From Fibrobacter sp. (GTDB lineage Bacteria > Fibrobacterota > Chitinivibrionia > Chitinivibrionales > Chitinispirillaceae), in the NCBI GenBank assembly GCA_012523595.1, contig JAAYIG010000124.1, forward strand, positions 1 through 38,744: DNA of 38,744 nt. The letters are read 5' to 3'. The translations under genes and the position numbers were made by a program. Shown here piece after piece: positions 23,896 to 32,685 of this stretch. Below the pieces are notes generated by a model. That model made no database searches. It saw only the letters and a program-made list of their open reading frames with translations, and had not been told where the DNA came from. How positions within the stretch are numbered: the first letter of the stretch is position 1; each line of letters begins with the position of its first letter.

Positions 23896-26220
23896 ATGAT
23901 TAATTTCTCAAGGTACATCTTCTGTTTATTTATCCTGTCATGTTTTTCATTCTCCCTGGCACAGGATTTCAATTACGCTGAGGTTCTGCAGAAATCCATG
24001 TGGTTTTATGAAGTGCAGCGTTCCGGTAAACTTCCGGAAAATAACCGTGTTGAGTGGCGCGGATCATCCGCTGTAAACGACTGCGGTGAGGGTGGGGTTG
24101 ATTTAAGCGGGGGATGGTACGATGCGGGGGATAATATGAAATTCAACTTCCCCATGGCTTCATCCCTGACCCTTCTTGCCTGGGGCGGGCTTGAGTATCC
24201 GGAGGGTTATCAGAGATACGGGCAATGGGGATGGTTTCTGGAGAATATCAAGTGGGTAACTGATTATCTGGTAAAGTGCCACAGTGCAAAAAATGAATTC
24301 TACGGCCAGATAGGAATTGGAATGGTAGATCACAAGTGGTGGGGTTCTCCAGAAGTTTACCCTCTTGAGAGGCCGGCGTTTAAAATAGATGCCAATAATC
24401 CCGGAAGTGATCTGGCAGCCGAGGCTGCCGCAGCGCTTGCATCTTCCTCGATGCTTTTCAGGGGAACAGATCCTGCTTACGCGGATCTTCTTCTTGAGCA
24501 CGCAAAAGAGCTTTTTACTTTTGCGGATACCTACAGGGGACTGTACCATGAAGCGATCCCCGATGTGGTTGATTTTTACAAATCATGGAGCGGATATTAC
24601 GATGAGCTGGTATGGGGGGCTGTATGGCTTTACATCGCGACCGGGGATTCGTATTACCTGTCAAAAGCCGAGGAGCTCTATCCTGAGTTATCCAAAGAGC
24701 CTCAGAGTACCACTCCGAAGTTCAAGGAGGCGCTCTCCTGGGATGACAAGACATACGGCTGCTACGTTTTGCTCGCTAAAATCACAAACAAAGAGAAATA
24801 CCATGCGGATGCCCGGCGATGGCTTGACTGGTGGAGCCACGGATATGCAGTACGTCAAGCGGGCGGCAGCAGTTGGAGCAGTGAGGAAGGTATATCGTAT
24901 ACGCCTGGAGGTCTCGCCTGGGTTCGTCAATGGGGACCAATCCGTTATGCGGCAAATACGGCATTTGCAGCCTTTGTCTATAGTGATCTGAAAGATGTTC
25001 CGACCAAGAAAAAAGAACTCTACTACAACTGGGCAAAGAGTCAGATCGATTATGCCCTGGGAAAAAATGAACATAACAGAAGCTTCGTATGCGGTTTTGG
25101 TGTAAATCCTCCCACAAAACCCCACCATCGAAGCATGCACGGGCCTTACCTCGATGACAACGGCCGCACTCCTGTAGAATCCCGTCATGTACTCTATGGT
25201 GCACTGGTAGGGGGACCAGGTCTTGACGGGTCCTACGAAGATGCGCGGCTGGATGCCGTAAAAAACGAGGTTGCCACAGATTACAACGCAGGTTTCAGTT
25301 CCGCGGTAGCAAGGCTGGCAAGAGATTTTAACGGTGCCGCGCTTCCCGACTTCCCTTCTCCTGCTGTACGGGATACTGAATACGTGGTAGTTGCAAAAAT
25401 CAACACTCCGGGAGACCGATTCACAGAGATTGCCGCTACAGTGCTGAATAAAACCACCTGGCCGGCACGCTATGCCGAAAATTTCAAGATAAGGTACTTT
25501 GTTAATCTCTCCGAGGTTTTTGAGGCCGGATTCAGTTTATCTGATGTAATTGTAGAATTCAGGAATTGTCATTTATGCAGCAGTGACACACTTGATATAA
25601 GTCCCCTCACCCCGTATAACGGAGATACTGCCGTTTATTATATAGAAATCTCTTTTGACGGAGAGTCAATCTATCCGGGAGGACAGTCAGCATACAGAAG
25701 AGAGGTACAGTTCAGGATCGGACTTCCTGAAACCGCGCCTCAGAATATATGGGACCCCGCAAACGATCCGTCTTTCGTCAACCTGACATCGCAAGTTGAC
25801 ACTACCGGATGCATGGAGATTCCGGCTTACGAGAACGGAGTGCTGGTGTGGGGAAAGGAACCTGATGGCACCCATTTTGTAATCCCCACGTGGCAGAAGC
25901 CGGATTTAAGCGAACCACAGTACAACCCGTCAGGATGGAACAGATCCTTTTTTCAAGGAGTTCCTGTAATAAAAGGGCCAACGCCTGTATCGGCAAGACC
26001 GGGTATTTCATCAGTACAAAAGGGAAATTCCCTCGAGATAAAATCCGACATGGAATTGACGTTCAGGATATTTACACTTGATGGCAAAAATGTCCTTTCA
26101 GGAAAAATTGTCAGAGGCGAATCCAGATTAATCGACCTGAAAAAATACAGAGGATCTGCATTGGTTATGAGGGCTACTGCAGTGGGTAAAGAATTCTCGC
26201 GACGGATAGTGATTCCATGA
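23896..26220 (+). CDS. Secreted GH9 endoglucanase with CBM3c-like module
   Basis: 774 aa. Signal peptide 1-22. GH9 (alpha/alpha)6 barrel ~24-480: YDAGDN with Asp76 and Asp79 (nucleophile/base pair), HHRSMHGP, and acid Glu458 in KNEVATDYNAG. Residues ~490-640 resemble family 3c cellulose-binding modules (FTEIAATVLNKTTWPAR... KIRYFVNLSEVFEAG), which in known enzymes feed chains to the GH9 site and favour processivity. A linker and Por-like tail (FRIFTLDGKNVLSGK) end it. It cuts beta-1,4-glucan in cellulose. It lacks the shared hemicellulase promoter, so it is probably under a different control. Confidence 0.96.
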   Translation: MINFSRYIFCLFILSCFSFSLAQDFNYAEVLQKSMWFYEVQRSGKLPENNRVEWRGSSAVNDCGEGGVDLSGGWYDAGDNMKFNFPMASSLTLLAWGGLEYPEGYQRYGQWGWFLENIKWVTDYLVKCHSAKNEFYGQIGIGMVDHKWWGSPEVYPLERPAFKIDANNPGSDLAAEAAAALASSSMLFRGTDPAYADLLLEHAKELFTFADTYRGLYHEAIPDVVDFYKSWSGYYDELVWGAVWLYIATGDSYYLSKAEELYPELSKEPQSTTPKFKEALSWDDKTYGCYVLLAKITNKEKYHADARRWLDWWSHGYAVRQAGGSSWSSEEGISYTPGGLAWVRQWGPIRYAANTAFAAFVYSDLKDVPTKKKELYYNWAKSQIDYALGKNEHNRSFVCGFGVNPPTKPHHRSMHGPYLDDNGRTPVESRHVLYGALVGGPGLDGSYEDARLDAVKNEVATDYNAGFSSAVARLARDFNGAALPDFPSPAVRDTEYVVVAKINTPGDRFTEIAATVLNKTTWPARYAENFKIRYFVNLSEVFEAGFSLSDVIVEFRNCHLCSSDTLDISPLTPYNGDTAVYYIEISFDGESIYPGGQSAYRREVQFRIGLPETAPQNIWDPANDPSFVNLTSQVDTTGCMEIPAYENGVLVWGKEPDGTHFVIPTWQKPDLSEPQYNPSGWNRSFFQGVPVIKGPTPVSARPGISSVQKGNSLEIKSDMELTFRIFTLDGKNVLSGKIVRGESRLIDLKKYRGSALVMRATAVGKEFSRRIVIP

Positions 26221-26585
26221 TCACGGGCGAACCACCTTTTATCGTTTTATGCAGTGACTCAGGAACTCAATTTTGAGAGAAAAAGCAGTTCGACAACTTA
26301 TTACAGACTTTTTATTCACTTACAGGTTTTTTAAGATTTATGGTTTGGCCGGAGGCCCTTTATTGGTGAGCTTACAGCCGCCGTTACTTTCGGTGGAATG
26401 CCAGCAGTTGTGACTTCGACAAATTCAAAACAAGCCTGCCGGCAGCGGAATAGACACGTGACTTGGGACTATCTTCATATATATAAGCCTATACCTTAGA
26501 AGCTATAAATATGTTTTAATTTACCGCCAGTTCAGCTGCAAAGAGGTTTTTAAATGATATAAATCGTAGGAGAACAGATACTTTT
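26221..26585. other. Gap after GH9
   Basis: Nothing recognised: no gene, strong hairpin or repeat. A/T-rich towards the right. Confidence 0.4.
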
Positions 26586-27200
26586 TTAAAATTTTCTATA
26601 CCGGTATCTTTTTAACTTCCACTTGTGGAGGATCTTTTCCATCAGCTCCAGATCTTTCACTTTGTATTTCAGAAGATCAATATCACTTTTATTTTTCTCA
26701 ATCTCCCGGTCCTGAGAAACCTGCAGGCCGCCGTTTGCCACAAATGTTCTTACCTTTTCCAGTTCCCCTGCATCGAACCATGCACCGTGATCCCCGCAAA
26801 TATCAATAATTACCCCTGATATCCTGCCGAAATTACTTCTTACCATGGGCTTTCTGCATACCGGGCATTTTACATAATTTCCTCTTTTCTCAAGGGGCCC
26901 TCTGACATATTTCCGTGGCAGCGAGTCATCGCTGAATACGCTTCTCTCTGAAGTTAATATTTGCAGTTCATCGTTACTCAACCAGAGCCCATTACATTTC
27001 CCGCAGATACTGACAGTTTCTGTCTTGTATACATGTTCCTGCAGCCTGCATTCACAAACCGGGCAAAGATACTCCTGCCCATCATGATTCAGTACCCTTT
27101 CTGCTCCGCAGAACGGGCAGTTTTTCATCCTGCTGTTAAACTGATGTCCGCATGAACACTGGATTCTTATGTTTTGCATGGTTAAATGCTTTTTTATCAT
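26586..27200 (-). CDS. zf-TFIIB zinc-finger protein
   Basis: 204 aa. Several zinc knuckles: CSCGH...CPFCG, then CPVCECRL...CGKCNGLWLSNDEL and CPVCRKPM...IDICGDHGAWFDAGEL. The last two match the zf-TFIIB (PF13453) pattern CPxC...C..C.G.W.D..EL. The C-terminus is a charged helix (~165-204). Bacterial members have no settled function; a role in nucleic-acid or protein binding is assumed. It starts at ATG 27200 with a GAG-rich ribosome site. Confidence 0.82.
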   Translation of the reverse strand: MIKKHLTMQNIRIQCSCGHQFNSRMKNCPFCGAERVLNHDGQEYLCPVCECRLQEHVYKTETVSICGKCNGLWLSNDELQILTSERSVFSDDSLPRKYVRGPLEKRGNYVKCPVCRKPMVRSNFGRISGVIIDICGDHGAWFDAGELEKVRTFVANGGLQVSQDREIEKNKSDIDLLKYKVKDLELMEKILHKWKLKRYRYRKF

Positions 27201-27370
27201 TTCATCTCAATTCCCACGGTGTGCGGGTTTACCCTGAACAGATATTTAAACTATACCAATATGCCGGGGGGAATGTAAAGTAGATTGTGGATCGGGATTG
27301 TTTAATTTGAACTCTGGCTTATTGGCAATCAAGATTGAAAACTACGCAGAGAACACAAAGGTTGCATAAA

Positions 27371-27389
27371 TTAATCGCCTTGCGATTAA
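27371..27389. other. Hairpin at the end of the membrane-protein remnant
   Basis: TTAATCGC-CTT-GCGATTAA, an 8-bp perfect stem overlapping the remnant's stop codon. Possible terminator. Confidence 0.35.
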
Positions 27390-27657
27390 AAGAGTTCAAT
27401 TCGATATACGACTAAGAAATCAGACCAATTCGATTTGTTTCCTTCTATTTTATACAGTGTCAGGGCTGTTATAAAAAGCAAAACAAATGGCAGGCAAGAA
27501 ACAAACAGATAGGCCGGTAGAAATTGAATACCTTTATCCAGTAATATTGGAATGCCTTTATAAAGACCTGCATAGATTAAAACTGAACTTATAATAATTG
27601 TACTCAGAGTTTGTATCTATTTTTTGTGTACTTTATGGTTTTTTCATCAATTATCAT
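27386..27657 (-). pseudogene. Remnant of an integral membrane protein, possibly CPBP/CAAX-protease N-terminus
   Basis: A hydrophobic frame (VLIYAGLYKGIPILL, YLFVSCLPFVLLFITAL, YKIEGNKSNWSDFL) lacks its own start. An ATG at 27657 opens a peptide that breaks by frameshift near 27605 and could join it. The layout, two helices then an arginine/glutamate-rich turn, recalls the first part of CPBP intramembrane proteases. No protease motif remains. Confidence 0.35.
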
Positions 27658-27796
27658 TTCTATTGCAGCCCCTGTTTATAATGCCCTGTAACGGGTTTGC
27701 AAACCGCAGGAAGATTTTCGGAACGATAGTGGAGTAAATTTATGCTCTGCCTGTTATGTGTCTGTTGACAATTCTGTTCTTGATTCCCGCCACTTA

Positions 27797-28495
27797 TTAC
27801 CACAAAAAAGGAATTAAACAATATTTTACCTTTTGACTATACTCCTTATAACCGCCTAATTCATTTTGTAAGGTTTTATCTTCATAAAATGTTCTCATAA
27901 ATATGAGGAAGATCATTATACTGACAGGAATAAAACTGTAAATTGAACCAAATGCAAAAGGTAAAGGCAATGAACCGAAAAGCATACCTAAATATCCCGG
28001 ATGTCGCACAATACGATAAGGACCAGTATCAACTACTTTATGATTTTTATCTTTTTGTATACGGACAGTTCCCTCAAAAAACGGGTTATGCAACATTGGC
28101 CAAAGTGAAAATACTAATGACAGGAAATAAAGCCCCATTCCAATAAAAGTATAATAAAATGGTAATGAAGATATTTTAAATCTTGAATCTAATCCTGCGA
28201 CTAAAGGGGTTATAATAATTGCAAAAAGAAAATATGTTAAAATTACTGTTTTATCCCATTTTTTTGTACCTTCCTGTATTTTGCCTCTTTGATTTAACAG
28301 TTCAGGAGTTTTTTTGATTAATAAAAAACTGCCAACTAATGAACCAATGATATGGAACCCGATATACAGCCAGGCTCGGATTGTTTCGATTGTACCGGAT
28401 GCGATGAAATAAACAATTCCAATTAAAATTATCCATCGAAAAGGTGATATAATGGCATTAATTCCAGTTTTTGTCAGTTTGGTTTTTTCAGTCAT
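27797..28495 (-). CDS. Membrane methyltransferase of the isoprenylcysteine carboxyl-methyltransferase (ICMT/NnrU-like) family
   Basis: 232 aa from ATG 28495, chosen because GGAGG lies 5 bases upstream; an ATG four codons earlier has a poorer site. Five to six transmembrane segments. The C-terminal region carries the family signature GPYRIVRHPGYLG, then a conserved Glu (FYEDKTL), EYSQKVKYCLIPFLW. These enzymes methylate membrane substrates with S-adenosylmethionine; the substrate here is unknown. Isolated, with no operon partner. Confidence 0.85.
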   Translation of the reverse strand: MTEKTKLTKTGINAIISPFRWIILIGIVYFIASGTIETIRAWLYIGFHIIGSLVGSFLLIKKTPELLNQRGKIQEGTKKWDKTVILTYFLFAIIITPLVAGLDSRFKISSLPFYYTFIGMGLYFLSLVFSLWPMLHNPFFEGTVRIQKDKNHKVVDTGPYRIVRHPGYLGMLFGSLPLPFAFGSIYSFIPVSIMIFLIFMRTFYEDKTLQNELGGYKEYSQKVKYCLIPFLW

Positions 28496-28791
28496 GGCTT
28501 CCTCCATTTACTCCAGGTGGGGACGAGGCGATGCCTTAAACTATCAATTGAACGGTTGACCCAGTATTAGCTCCAGCTCCTGTGCGGAAGATGATGGTTT
28601 ACAGCAACCGATGATGAGGTGTTTGACGCCATGAATAGAATATCGGTTCCGTTTTTTAACTAAGTCAAGGAAAACGATCTAAACACGAACCGAAACTGTG
28701 CCAAAGTAATTTCATTATCTGTAAGGGTTGACTTTCAGAATCAACCTTTGTTATACTCTTTTTTAGTACATTTATCAAAAGGGGGCTTATT
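28496..28791. other. Divergent gap, ICMT-like / DinB-like
   Basis: No gene seen. GTAAGGGTTGACTTTCAGAATCAACC near 28721-28746 includes GGTTGA/TCAACC inverted arms around a TTGACT -35-like box, followed by TATACT ~17 bp on, a plausible promoter for the DinB-like gene. Confidence 0.45.
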
Positions 28792-29277
28792 TTGCATGCG
28801 ATAACCGAAAAACTGCAGCTTCATCTGTCCCTTTCATTTCAGATGCTGGAGAATGTCATTGAATCATGTCCTGATATATTCTGGGTAGCACAGGAAGAAA
28901 ACGAGTCTATCTGGAAACGGGTACTGCACACTCTGGAGAGTATCGATCACTGGATGGTTGATTTCTCCGACTATCATTTCAAATCTCTTTTTGATACATA
29001 TACAGCAGACATGGATCAGACCTGCTCATCTCCACCTCTTTCAAAAAAAGAATTACTGTCGTATAAAAATCTCATAAAGCTGAAAATTGATCGTTTCTTC
29101 TCTGAAATGGATGACGAGCGATTGACAACACACAGTTCAGTTCATCCTGCAACCACATTCCTCGATATTATTCTCAGCCAGATCAGACACATTCAGATGA
29201 ATATCGGATATTTCAATCAGATTCTAAACAGCAGTGACCTGAAAAGCCCCATGTGGCTTGGGTACAACGAGAATTGA
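28792..29277 (+). CDS. DinB-like four-helix protein
   Basis: 161 aa with a TTG start 6-7 bases after GGGGG. Helical throughout. The HTLESIDHWMVDF and QIRHIQMNIGYFNQIL helices match DinB/YfiT-type metal-binding four-helix bundles, with His in the expected places. Such proteins bind a divalent metal and often act as thiol-dependent transferases. No thiol-pathway gene is nearby. Confidence 0.75.
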   Translation: MHAITEKLQLHLSLSFQMLENVIESCPDIFWVAQEENESIWKRVLHTLESIDHWMVDFSDYHFKSLFDTYTADMDQTCSSPPLSKKELLSYKNLIKLKIDRFFSEMDDERLTTHSSVHPATTFLDIILSQIRHIQMNIGYFNQILNSSDLKSPMWLGYNEN

Positions 29278-29403
29278 TAGTCGAGGCCTGGCTGCGTCCT
29301 CAAGAAAATTTTCACTGGCGATAACGAGCGTAAAAAAAAACAGACACTGTGTTAAATCAAATTTAACCCCGTGTCCGGTTATCTGGTTATTTACTGTTTT
29401 GCG

Positions 29404-29640
29404 TTACTTTACGATCAGTACTTCTTTACTGCGTATAAATCCCTGCCCTTCCATCCGGATGATTCTCATACCGGTACCCCTTAATTTCCATGGCATCTAA
29501 TAATGGCCAAGGCTTAAGCACCTCGTCAACTATAGTCATAATCTGTCTGCCGGCCAGATCAAATGCACGAATCAAAACCCGTCCAGTGGGACTGCAAAGC
29601 TTATCATCGCTGTCGCAACAGGACCACTGAGCATATTTAC
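29404..29640 (-). pseudogene. Decayed C-terminal sorting tail of a lost secreted protein
   Basis: In two frames this strand reads the typical tail: VLIRAFDLAGRQIMTIVDEV, then GYRYENHPDG, then GMRIIRMEGQGFIRSKEVLIVK and a stop at 29404. The frame changes and the absence of any catalytic part mark it as a remnant. The gap also carries the GH10 promoter at its right end. Confidence 0.6.
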
Positions 29641-29700
29641 CCGCGGATCATACGACAACGGCACAATAACACAGCATTGAACTATACATATAAAACCCCC

Positions 29701-29740
29701 CTCAAATGGCTTGCTCCCGGAGGTATATGGCAGTTATATT
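29701..29740 (+). promoter_or_regulatory. Shared promoter cassette, copy E (before GH10)
   Basis: CTCAAAT (29701-29707), -35 TTGCTC (29711-29716), 18-bp spacer CCGGAGGTATATGGCAGT, -10 TATATT (29735-29740), ~52 bp before the xylanase ATG. Confidence 0.6.
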
Positions 29741-29791
29741 AAAGCTTAAGCGGTTAATTATTAATAATAAACTTTTTCAAGGGGAGGCAAA

Positions 29792-31123
29792 ATGGGGAAA
29801 AAGGGAAAAGTTTTTCTTTGTATTATCAGTCTCGTTGCAGTTTCCAGCGCACAGGAGACACTGAAAAGCCTTGCAGCCAAAATCAACTTCAATATTGGAA
29901 CGTGCGTCTCCGGCATCTGGTATCGCAATTCTGATCAGCAATACAATGAAGTAATGGCCCGTGAATTCAACACCTTCGTCTGCGAAAACGAGATGAAACC
30001 GGATGCGCTTCACGGTACCCGTGGTTCTCCTAATTTCTCGACTGCAGATAGACTGGTCAACTGGGCTATGCAGAATAACTACAAAGTCCGCGGTCATACG
30101 CTCTGCTGGCATGCTCAGAATCCTACATGGATCAGAAACAATAATTGGAACCGTCAGCAGGCTCTTGAAGCTTTAAAAGAACACATAACTCTTATCGTGA
30201 CCCACTTTAAAGGTAAAGTCTATCAATGGGACGTTATCAATGAACTATGGGATGATAACGGGGCCAACCCCCAGATGAGAACTACTAATCCCTGGTTTAA
30301 TAAGATCGGAGAAGATTTTGTTGATTCAGCATTTACTTTTGCTCACAGGGCTGATCCTGACGCCAGACTGTTCTACAACGATTACAATAACAGCACCATA
30401 AATAACAAATCCACAGCCATGTACAACAAAATCAAGAAGATGGTTGAGAATGGCGTACCAATCCATGGTATTGGCTTTCAGGCACACCACACAGAACCTG
30501 AGTGGAGCGACAATTTTAAAAACAGCCTCAAGCAGAATATCAAACGTTTTAACGAACTTGGACTGGAGGTTGTTTTTACCGAAACAGATGTCAGAATTAC
30601 CACCCCCACAGATCAAAGTGAGCTTATCGATCAGGCAAGAATGTATAAAGCGATGCTTGAGGCCACTTTGGAGAGTGAAGGTGCCACAACTTTTATGCTC
30701 TGGGGATTTACCGATAAACATTCATGGATTCCGGGAACCTTCCCTGGAACTGGTGATGCACTGATTTTTGACAGCAATTATAAAAAGAAACCGGCCTACG
30801 ACTCACTTGCTGCAGTTCTTAAAAGAGCACAAAGCACGGCTGTAAAACAACCGGTTAAAAATGAAACTTTATCATCGATGACCATGAGCTGCAACGGTTC
30901 CATTTTGAAAGTCAATTTTAACGCTTTGAATACAGGCAAAGCATCACTTAAGCTTTACACTATGAACGGCAATCTTGTTAAGGAATCCGTTATACAGACA
31001 GTTGCCGGGCAGAACTACTCACATAATTTTGATATATCAGACATTGCAAACGTTTTTTTTATTGCAAAGGTTATCGACAGTAAAAACCGTGTTTACCAGT
31101 CAAAATTAGTGGCTTCAAAATAA
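29792..31123 (+). CDS. Secreted GH10 endo-beta-1,4-xylanase
   Basis: 443 aa. GGGGAGG precedes the ATG; signal peptide 1-20. GH10 barrel ~22-345: NTFVCENEMKPD, RGHTLCWH, acid/base Glu151 in DVINEL, nucleophile Glu264 in VFTETDVRI, and LWGFTDKHSW. The Por-like tail (~365-443: LKLYTMNGNLVKES... YSHNFDISDIAN) ends it. No separate CBM. It cuts the xylan backbone outside the cell. With GH62 and CE1 encoded here it can strip arabinoxylan. It carries the shared promoter cassette. A 3' duplicate lies at 20411-20965. Confidence 0.97.
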   Translation: MGKKGKVFLCIISLVAVSSAQETLKSLAAKINFNIGTCVSGIWYRNSDQQYNEVMAREFNTFVCENEMKPDALHGTRGSPNFSTADRLVNWAMQNNYKVRGHTLCWHAQNPTWIRNNNWNRQQALEALKEHITLIVTHFKGKVYQWDVINELWDDNGANPQMRTTNPWFNKIGEDFVDSAFTFAHRADPDARLFYNDYNNSTINNKSTAMYNKIKKMVENGVPIHGIGFQAHHTEPEWSDNFKNSLKQNIKRFNELGLEVVFTETDVRITTPTDQSELIDQARMYKAMLEATLESEGATTFMLWGFTDKHSWIPGTFPGTGDALIFDSNYKKKPAYDSLAAVLKRAQSTAVKQPVKNETLSSMTMSCNGSILKVNFNALNTGKASLKLYTMNGNLVKESVIQTVAGQNYSHNFDISDIANVFFIAKVIDSKNRVYQSKLVASK

Positions 31124-31154
31124 GAACTTCCGGAATTAAAGTATCTGCAGTTTT

Positions 31155-31193
31155 TGTGGCATGCTCCTTCGGGGCATGCCACTTTTTTTTTAT
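31155..31193 (+). terminator. Rho-independent terminator with UUCG loop, right copy
   Basis: GGCATG...TTCG...CATGCC stem, then C and eight T, between convergent GH10 and GT4 copy 2. Duplicate of 21000-21035. Confidence 0.87.
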
Positions 31194-31204
31194 GAAGGTT
31201 CGGT

Positions 31205-32293
31205 TCACTTACCAGTATCAATTAAACGCCTGAAAAAGCTTTCATAATTATCAATCGTCCGTTCTATCGAAAAATCCTCAAGTGCACGTTTGTAACCGTT
31301 ACGGATAAGCTTCTCCCTGAGTGTCTTATCTTTAATACACCTCTCAATACTTGCAGCCAGTTGCTCATGGTTATTATCTGCAAAGAGCAGTCCGCACTCC
31401 TCATGCCGGATTACATCTCTTATTCCACCAAAATCAGTCCCCACGACAGGCACTCCATTTGCCATTGCCTCGATCAGTACAAGTCCGAATCCATCGGTAG
31501 TAGACGGGAGGACATTGACACTCATGAGCTTATAATAGTCAAGGACTTCATCAGTGCCAACCATACCGGCATAAATAATCTTCTGCTGTACACCAAGACT
31601 ACGCGCCAAATCATCAAAACAGTTCTTCTCGATACCGACAAAAAGAACCTTATATGAAGGGTCAAGGTGTGTCAGTGCGTGAATCAACTGATACTGTTTT
31701 TTCAGGCGTGATACGCATCCGATAACAATATCATCGGGTGCAATACCAAGTCTGTTTCTCAATTGTTCAATACGGCGGCTGTCACTGTTTTTGTATCTGC
31801 TGACAGGAGTACCATTATAAATAGCTTCAAGGTGTGACGCAGGATAGCCCTTATCGATGAATATCTTTTTTAATGTATCACTTACAACGACTATCTTATC
31901 TGTTCCCCTGATATAGAATTGCCGCTGAATAAAACCGCCATCACTGCGCGGTGGCTGACGCCGGGTATGAACAATTTTGCAGTTGAGCCGGTGAAACCAT
32001 CGGGCTAATATGGCTGTGTAACGGTCGTAACTCGATTGTGCATTGATAAGTTCAATGGAATACTTTTTAACAACATCTGCAATATGACGTACGTTGTTGA
32101 AATCTAAGCGTCCATTGAATACCATTGGTATGACATTTACAGGTGTCCCGCTGAGCATGGTAAACAAAAGGCTCTCCTTACGACATCCCACTACTACGGT
32201 ATGTCCGCGCTGTGCCAGGCCCTCCGCGAGAAAAGATATCGAATTTGTCGAACCAGCCATGTCTCCCTGATAGGTCAATAGCATGATATTCAT
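31205..32293 (-). CDS. GT4-family glycosyltransferase, copy 2
   Basis: 362 aa from ATG 32293, which matches the start of copy 1; an upstream TTG would add 11 residues. It has the same GT-B domains and EX7E-type region (IEAMANGVPVVG). Differences from copy 1 cluster around residues ~170-245 (SRRIEQ for SSHVEQ, FDDLARSLGVQQ for LDDLAQSLGVKQ). Both copies keep an intact frame while the linked xylanase copy decayed, suggesting both are under selection or the duplication is recent. Acceptor unknown. Confidence 0.9.
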   Translation of the reverse strand: MNIMLLTYQGDMAGSTNSISFLAEGLAQRGHTVVVGCRKESLLFTMLSGTPVNVIPMVFNGRLDFNNVRHIADVVKKYSIELINAQSSYDRYTAILARWFHRLNCKIVHTRRQPPRSDGGFIQRQFYIRGTDKIVVVSDTLKKIFIDKGYPASHLEAIYNGTPVSRYKNSDSRRIEQLRNRLGIAPDDIVIGCVSRLKKQYQLIHALTHLDPSYKVLFVGIEKNCFDDLARSLGVQQKIIYAGMVGTDEVLDYYKLMSVNVLPSTTDGFGLVLIEAMANGVPVVGTDFGGIRDVIRHEECGLLFADNNHEQLAASIERCIKDKTLREKLIRNGYKRALEDFSIERTIDNYESFFRRLIDTGK

Positions 32294-32439
32294 AATTAAG
32301 GCTTTCTCAAACTGAAGATTACACAATCCATTATAACATCCGTTATAACAATAAGTCCCTCATGGATGCCCATACCAGGCAAACTGCCCGACCGTAACCC
32401 GTCCCGTGCCACTTAAGATAATAGTTGCGCCGGAACAGT

Positions 32440-32650
32440 CTGAACGCATTCCATGTCTACGCCGAATATGCCGGCAGTAACAAACCCGGTGGATACAATG
32501 TCACAAAGGTCGACGAGGTTGTTGATCTGGCAGATCAGAATGATTTAATACGTGGTATTGACAATCAGTTACGGCGGTGCCAACGGAAGTTTCAACCAGA
32601 CACTGGTAGAGGTGCCTATCCGGACGCCTCTACGGATTTGTCTTAATCAG
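32440..32650 (+). pseudogene. Frameshifted fragment of a secreted protein
   Basis: FHVYAEYAGSNKPGGYNV is followed in-frame by TKVDEVVDLADQND, and after a slip near 32550 by LTISYGGANGSFNQTLVEV in another frame. It looks like part of a beta-rich extracellular domain. It starts exactly at the end of the duplicated block. No start codon or complete domain. Confidence 0.4.
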
Positions 32651-32685
32651 AATACAGCAATACTTTCCTTCTTCACGCAACACTG

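Larger units (their letters stand above)
30566..32438. repeat. Segmental duplication, right copy (xylanase 3' end + GT4)
   Basis: Partner of 20411-22316, same orientation, ~10.1 kb away. It contains the functional xylanase 3' end. Confidence 0.85.
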
